Assembly (NCBI GenBank): GCA_037893245.1
Contig: JBAIAA010001641.1
Location: 1-64,000 of the forward strand
Reading direction: 5' to 3'
DNA length: 64,000 nt
From: Crossaster papposus
Lineage: Eukaryota > Echinodermata > Asteroidea > Velatida > Solasteridae
The notes beneath the pieces are model-generated. The model made no database searches. It was not told where the DNA came from and saw only the letters and a program-made list of their open reading frames with translations. Positions 61,401-64,000 of this stretch are shown in pieces. How positions within the stretch are numbered: the first letter of the stretch is position 1; the number at the start of each line of letters is the position of its first letter. Position numbers and translations under genes: made by a program.

Positions 61401-64000
61401 AAAGGGAAAGAAGTGTGCATAAGAAATATGTAAAGGGAAAGAAGTGTGCATAAGAAATATGTAAAGGGAAAGAAGTGTGCATAAGAAATATGTAAAGGGA
61501 AAGAAGTGTGCATAAGAAATATGTAAAGGGAAAGAAGTGTGCATAAGAAATATGTAAAGGGAAAGAAGAGTGCATAAGAAATATGTAAAGGGAAATAAGT
61601 GTGCATAAGAAATATGTAAAGGGAAAGAAGTGTGCATAAGAAATATGTAAAGGGAAAGAAGTGTGCATAAGAAATATGTAAAGGGAAAGAAGTGTGCATA
61701 AGAAATATGTAAAGGGAAAGAAGTGTGCATAAGAAATATGGAAAGGGAAAGAAGTGTGCATAAGAAATATGTAAAGGGAAAGAAGTGTGCATAAGAAATA
61801 TGTAAAGGGAAAGAAGTGTGCATAAGAAATATGTAAAGGGAAAGAAGTGTGCATAAGAAATATGTAAAGGGAAAGAAGTGTGCATAAGAAATATGTAAAG
61901 GGAAAGAAGTGTGCATAAGAAATATGTAAAGGGAAAGAAGTGTGCATAAGAAATATGTAAAGGGAAAGAAGTGTGCATAAGGAATATGTAAAGGGAAAGA
62001 AGTGTGCATAAGAAATATGTAAAGGGAAAGAAGTGTGCATAAGAAATATGTAAAGGGGAAGAAGTGTGCATAAGAAATAAACACATGATGTGGGAACAAG
62101 CCCTCGAGTTAAATATGTAAAGGGAAAGAAGTGTGCATAAGAAATATGTAAAGGGAAAGAAGTGTGCATAAGAAATATGTAAAGGGAAAGAAGTGTGCAT
62201 AAGAAATATGTAAAGGGAAAGAAGTGTGCATAAGAAATATGTAAAGGGAAAGAAGTGTGCATAAGAAATATGTAAAGGGAAAGAAGTGTGCATAAGAAAT
62301 ATGTAAAGGGATAGAAGTGTGCATAAGAAATATGTAAAGGGAAAGAAGTGTGCATAAGAAATATGTAAAGGGAAAGAAGTGTGCATAAGAAATATGTAAA
62401 TGGAAAGAAGTGTGCATAAGAAATATGTAAAGAGAAAGAAGTGTGCATAAGAAATATGTAAAGGGAAAGAAGTGTGCATAAGAAATATGTAAAGGGAAAG
62501 AAGTGTGCATAAGAAATATGTAAAGGGAAAGAAGTGTGCATAATAAATATGTAAAGGGAAAGAAGTGTGCATAACAAATATGTAAAGGGAAAGAAGTGTG
62601 CATAAGAAATATGTAAAGGGAAAGAAGTGTGCATAAGAAATATGTAAAGGGAAAGAAGTGTGCATAATAAATATGTAAAGGGAAAGAAGTGTGCATAATA
62701 AATATGTAAAGGGAAAGAAGTGTGCATAAGAAATATGTAAAGGGAAAGAAGTGTGCATAAGAAATATGTAAAGGGAAAGAAGTGTGCATAAGAAATATGT
62801 AAAGGGAAAGAAGTGTGCATAAGAAATATGTAAAGGGAAAGAAGTGTGCATAAGAAATATGTAAAGGGAAAGAAGTGTGCATAAGAAATATGTAAAGGGA
62901 AAGAAGTGTGCATAAGAAATATGTAAAGGGAAAGAAGTGTGCATAAGAAATATGTAAAGGGAAAGAAGTGTGCATAAGAAATATGTAAAGGGAAAGAAGT
63001 GTGCATAAGAAATATGTAAAGGGAAAGAAGTGTGCATAAGAAATATGTAAAGGGAAAGAAGTGTGCATAAGAAATATGTAAAGGGAAAGAAGTGTGCATA
63101 CGAAATATGTAAAGGGAAAGAAGTGTGCATAAGAAATATGTAAAGGGAAAGAAGTGTGCATAAGAAATATGTAAAGGGAAAGAAGTGTGCATAAGAAATA
63201 TGTAAAGGGAAAGAAGTGTGCATAAGAAATATATAAAGGGAAAGAAGTGTGCATAAGAAATATGTAAAGGGAAAGAAGTGTGCATAAGAAATATGTAAAG
63301 GGAAAGAAGTGTGCATAAGAAATATGTAAAGGGACAGAAGTGTGCATAAGAAATATGTAAAGGGAAAGAAGTGTGCATAAGAAATATGTAAAGGGAAAGA
63401 AGTGTGCATAAGAAATAAACACATGATGTGGGAACAAGCCCTCGAGTTAAATATGTAAAGGGAAAGAAGTGTGCATAAGAAATATGTAAAGGGAAAGAAG
63501 TGTGCATAAGAAATATGTAAAGGGAAAGAAGTGTGCATAAGAAATATGTAAAGGGAAAGAAGTGTGCATAAGAAATATGTAAAGGGAAAGAAGTGTGCAT
63601 ACGAAATATGTAAAGGGAAAGAAGTGTGCATAAGAAATATGTAAAGGGAAAGAAGTGTGCATAAGAAATATGTAAAGGGAAAGAAGTGTGCATAAGAAAT
63701 ATGTAAAGGGAAAGAAGTGTGCATAAGAAATATGTAAAGGGAAAGAAGTGTGCATAAGAAATATGTAAAGGGAAAGAAGTGTGCATAAGAAATATGTAAA
63801 GGGAAAGAAGTGTGCATAAGAAATATGTAAAGGGAAAGAAGTGTGCATAAGAAATAAACACATGATGTGGGAACAAGCCCTCGAGTTAAATATGTAAAGG
63901 GAAAGAAGTGTGCATAAGAAATATGTAAAGGGAAAGAAGTGTGCATAAGAAATATGTAAAGGGAAAGAAGTGTGCATAAGAAATATGTAAAGGGAAAGAA
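55477..64000 (+). repeat. Right-hand array segment with 1,493-bp and 5,045-bp higher-order offsets
   Basis: Modules lie at 56880, 58373, 58812, 60985, 61269, 62080, 63418 and 63857. The GGGACAG monomer and the ATATATAAAG monomer recur before 56880, 58373 and 63418, at offsets 1,493 and 5,045. The pair 58373/58812 (439 bp) recurs as 63418/63857. Two 1-bp losses (GGGAAAAAGTG near 59228 and 59879) are 651 bp (21 monomers) apart. The array continues past the window end, and no gene is present. Confidence 0.9.

Larger units (their letters stand above)
537..63887 (+). repeat. 70 copies of a 36-bp module inserted in the monomer
   Basis: A non-monomer core of 31 bp begins AACACATGATGTGGG, ends CTCGAGTT, and is flanked on both sides by AAATA, so each copy adds 36 bp. 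Core starts: 537, 914, 1136, 1327, 1983, 2360, 2582, 2773, 2964, 3651, 3966, 4312, 4534, 4725, 4916, 5603, 9266, 9643, 11602, 12257, 13254, 13940, 15559, 16773, 18605, 19012, 23078, 23579, 24824, 25325, 25888, 27133, 27634, 29375, 30465, 31059, 31932, 32557, 32934, 33559, 34215, 37413, 37914, 39376, 39474, 39975, 41530, 42589, 43090, 44496, 45307, 46211, 47270, 47771, 49456, 49957, 51295, 51393, 51894, 53449, 54508, 55009, 56880, 58373, 58812, 60985, 61269, 62080, 63418, 63857. Every copy splits the monomer at the same point, between TAAGAAATA and TGTAAAGGG. It could be a tiny insertion with a 5-bp target duplication or a very diverged monomer; amplification within the array explains the copy number either way. 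Confidence 0.95.
1..64000 (+). repeat. 31-bp tandem satellite array
   Basis: The whole window is a head-to-tail array of a 31-bp monomer; the first full copy is 1-31 and the array runs off both ends. Landmarks in each monomer are TAAGAAATATG, then TAAAGGGAAAG, then AAGTGTGCA. Most copies match the consensus exactly or differ by one base. Spacing between landmark modules is 36 + 31n bp almost throughout, which confirms the period over tens of kilobases. Interruptions are 70 copies of a 36-bp module and three SINE copies; subtracting them leaves roughly 1,950 monomers. Composition is about 15 A, 6 T, 9 G and 1 C per monomer. No inverted monomer was seen. I do not recognise the monomer as a named satellite. 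Size and homogeneity fit heterochromatic or (peri)centromeric satellite DNA, but nothing in the sequence proves location or function. Confidence 0.98.

Noticed and set aside
537..63887. CRISPR array (regular direct repeats with spacers)
   Set aside because: The would-be spacers are tandem monomers of the same sequence, distances vary from 98 to over 4,000 bp, and the setting is eukaryotic satellite DNA with no cas genes.
566..63977. Dozens of long - strand open reading frames with repeating MHTSFPLHIS / YAHFFPFTYF-type peptides
   Set aside because: They come from a 31-bp tandem repeat lacking stop codons, all three frames are open together, and boundaries fall at module stops. They show no codon bias, conserved domain or promoter evidence.
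1..64000. Telomeric repeat or G-quadruplex array
   Set aside because: There is no TTAGGG-like unit. There is only one GGG per 31 bp, so loops would be about 28 nt.

Overview
This 64-kb window is non-coding satellite DNA from a eukaryotic nuclear genome. Essentially all of it is one head-to-tail tandem array with a 31-bp monomer (first full copy at 1-31). I estimate about 1,950 monomers. The orientation never changes, and I see no protein-coding gene, functional RNA gene or unique intergenic DNA. The monomer has about 15 A, 6 T, 9 G and 1 C. The + strand is therefore 77% purine with extreme G-over-C skew, and the consensus monomer has no CpG.

Two things interrupt the array. (1) A 36-bp module occurs 70 times: a 31-bp core plus a second copy of the 5-bp AAATA. 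It always sits at the same monomer position and carries a CTCGAG palindrome in nearly every copy. It has sequence subtypes (AACAAG or AACCAG; CTCGAG, CTCCAG or CTGGAG; CACATG or CACGTG) that mark array segments. (2) Three identical copies of a ~347-bp element lie at 43211-43557, 47892-48238 and 55130-55476. On the - strand it reads as a tRNA-derived SINE: a tRNA-like head with a Pol III B box, a body of about 240 bp, and an (ATT)9 tail. Its body resembles, from memory, tRNA-SINEs common in cnidarians and some other marine invertebrates. An invertebrate metazoan, perhaps a cnidarian, is the best but unproven guess for the host.

Layout: 1-5633 is module-dense, with 1,446-bp and 1,952-bp higher-order repeats. 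5634-9265 is 117 monomers with no module. 9266-19042 holds modules and a recurring GTCAAGG marker block. 19043-23077 is 130 monomers with no module. 23078-34245 is module-rich, including a 2,309-bp higher-order offset. 34246-37412 is 102 monomers with no module. 37413-55476 carries the three SINE copies on nested duplications (offsets 4,681, 11,919 and 12,043 bp). 55477-64000 has further repeats (offsets 1,493 and 5,045 bp).

The - strand monomer has no stop codon in any frame and 31 is not a multiple of 3, so - strand reading frames run for thousands of codons with a 31-residue hydrophobic period. I treat these as artefacts of the repeat. The real content is structural: higher-order organisation, almost invariant 31-bp spacing, and co-amplified insertions that record how the array grew.
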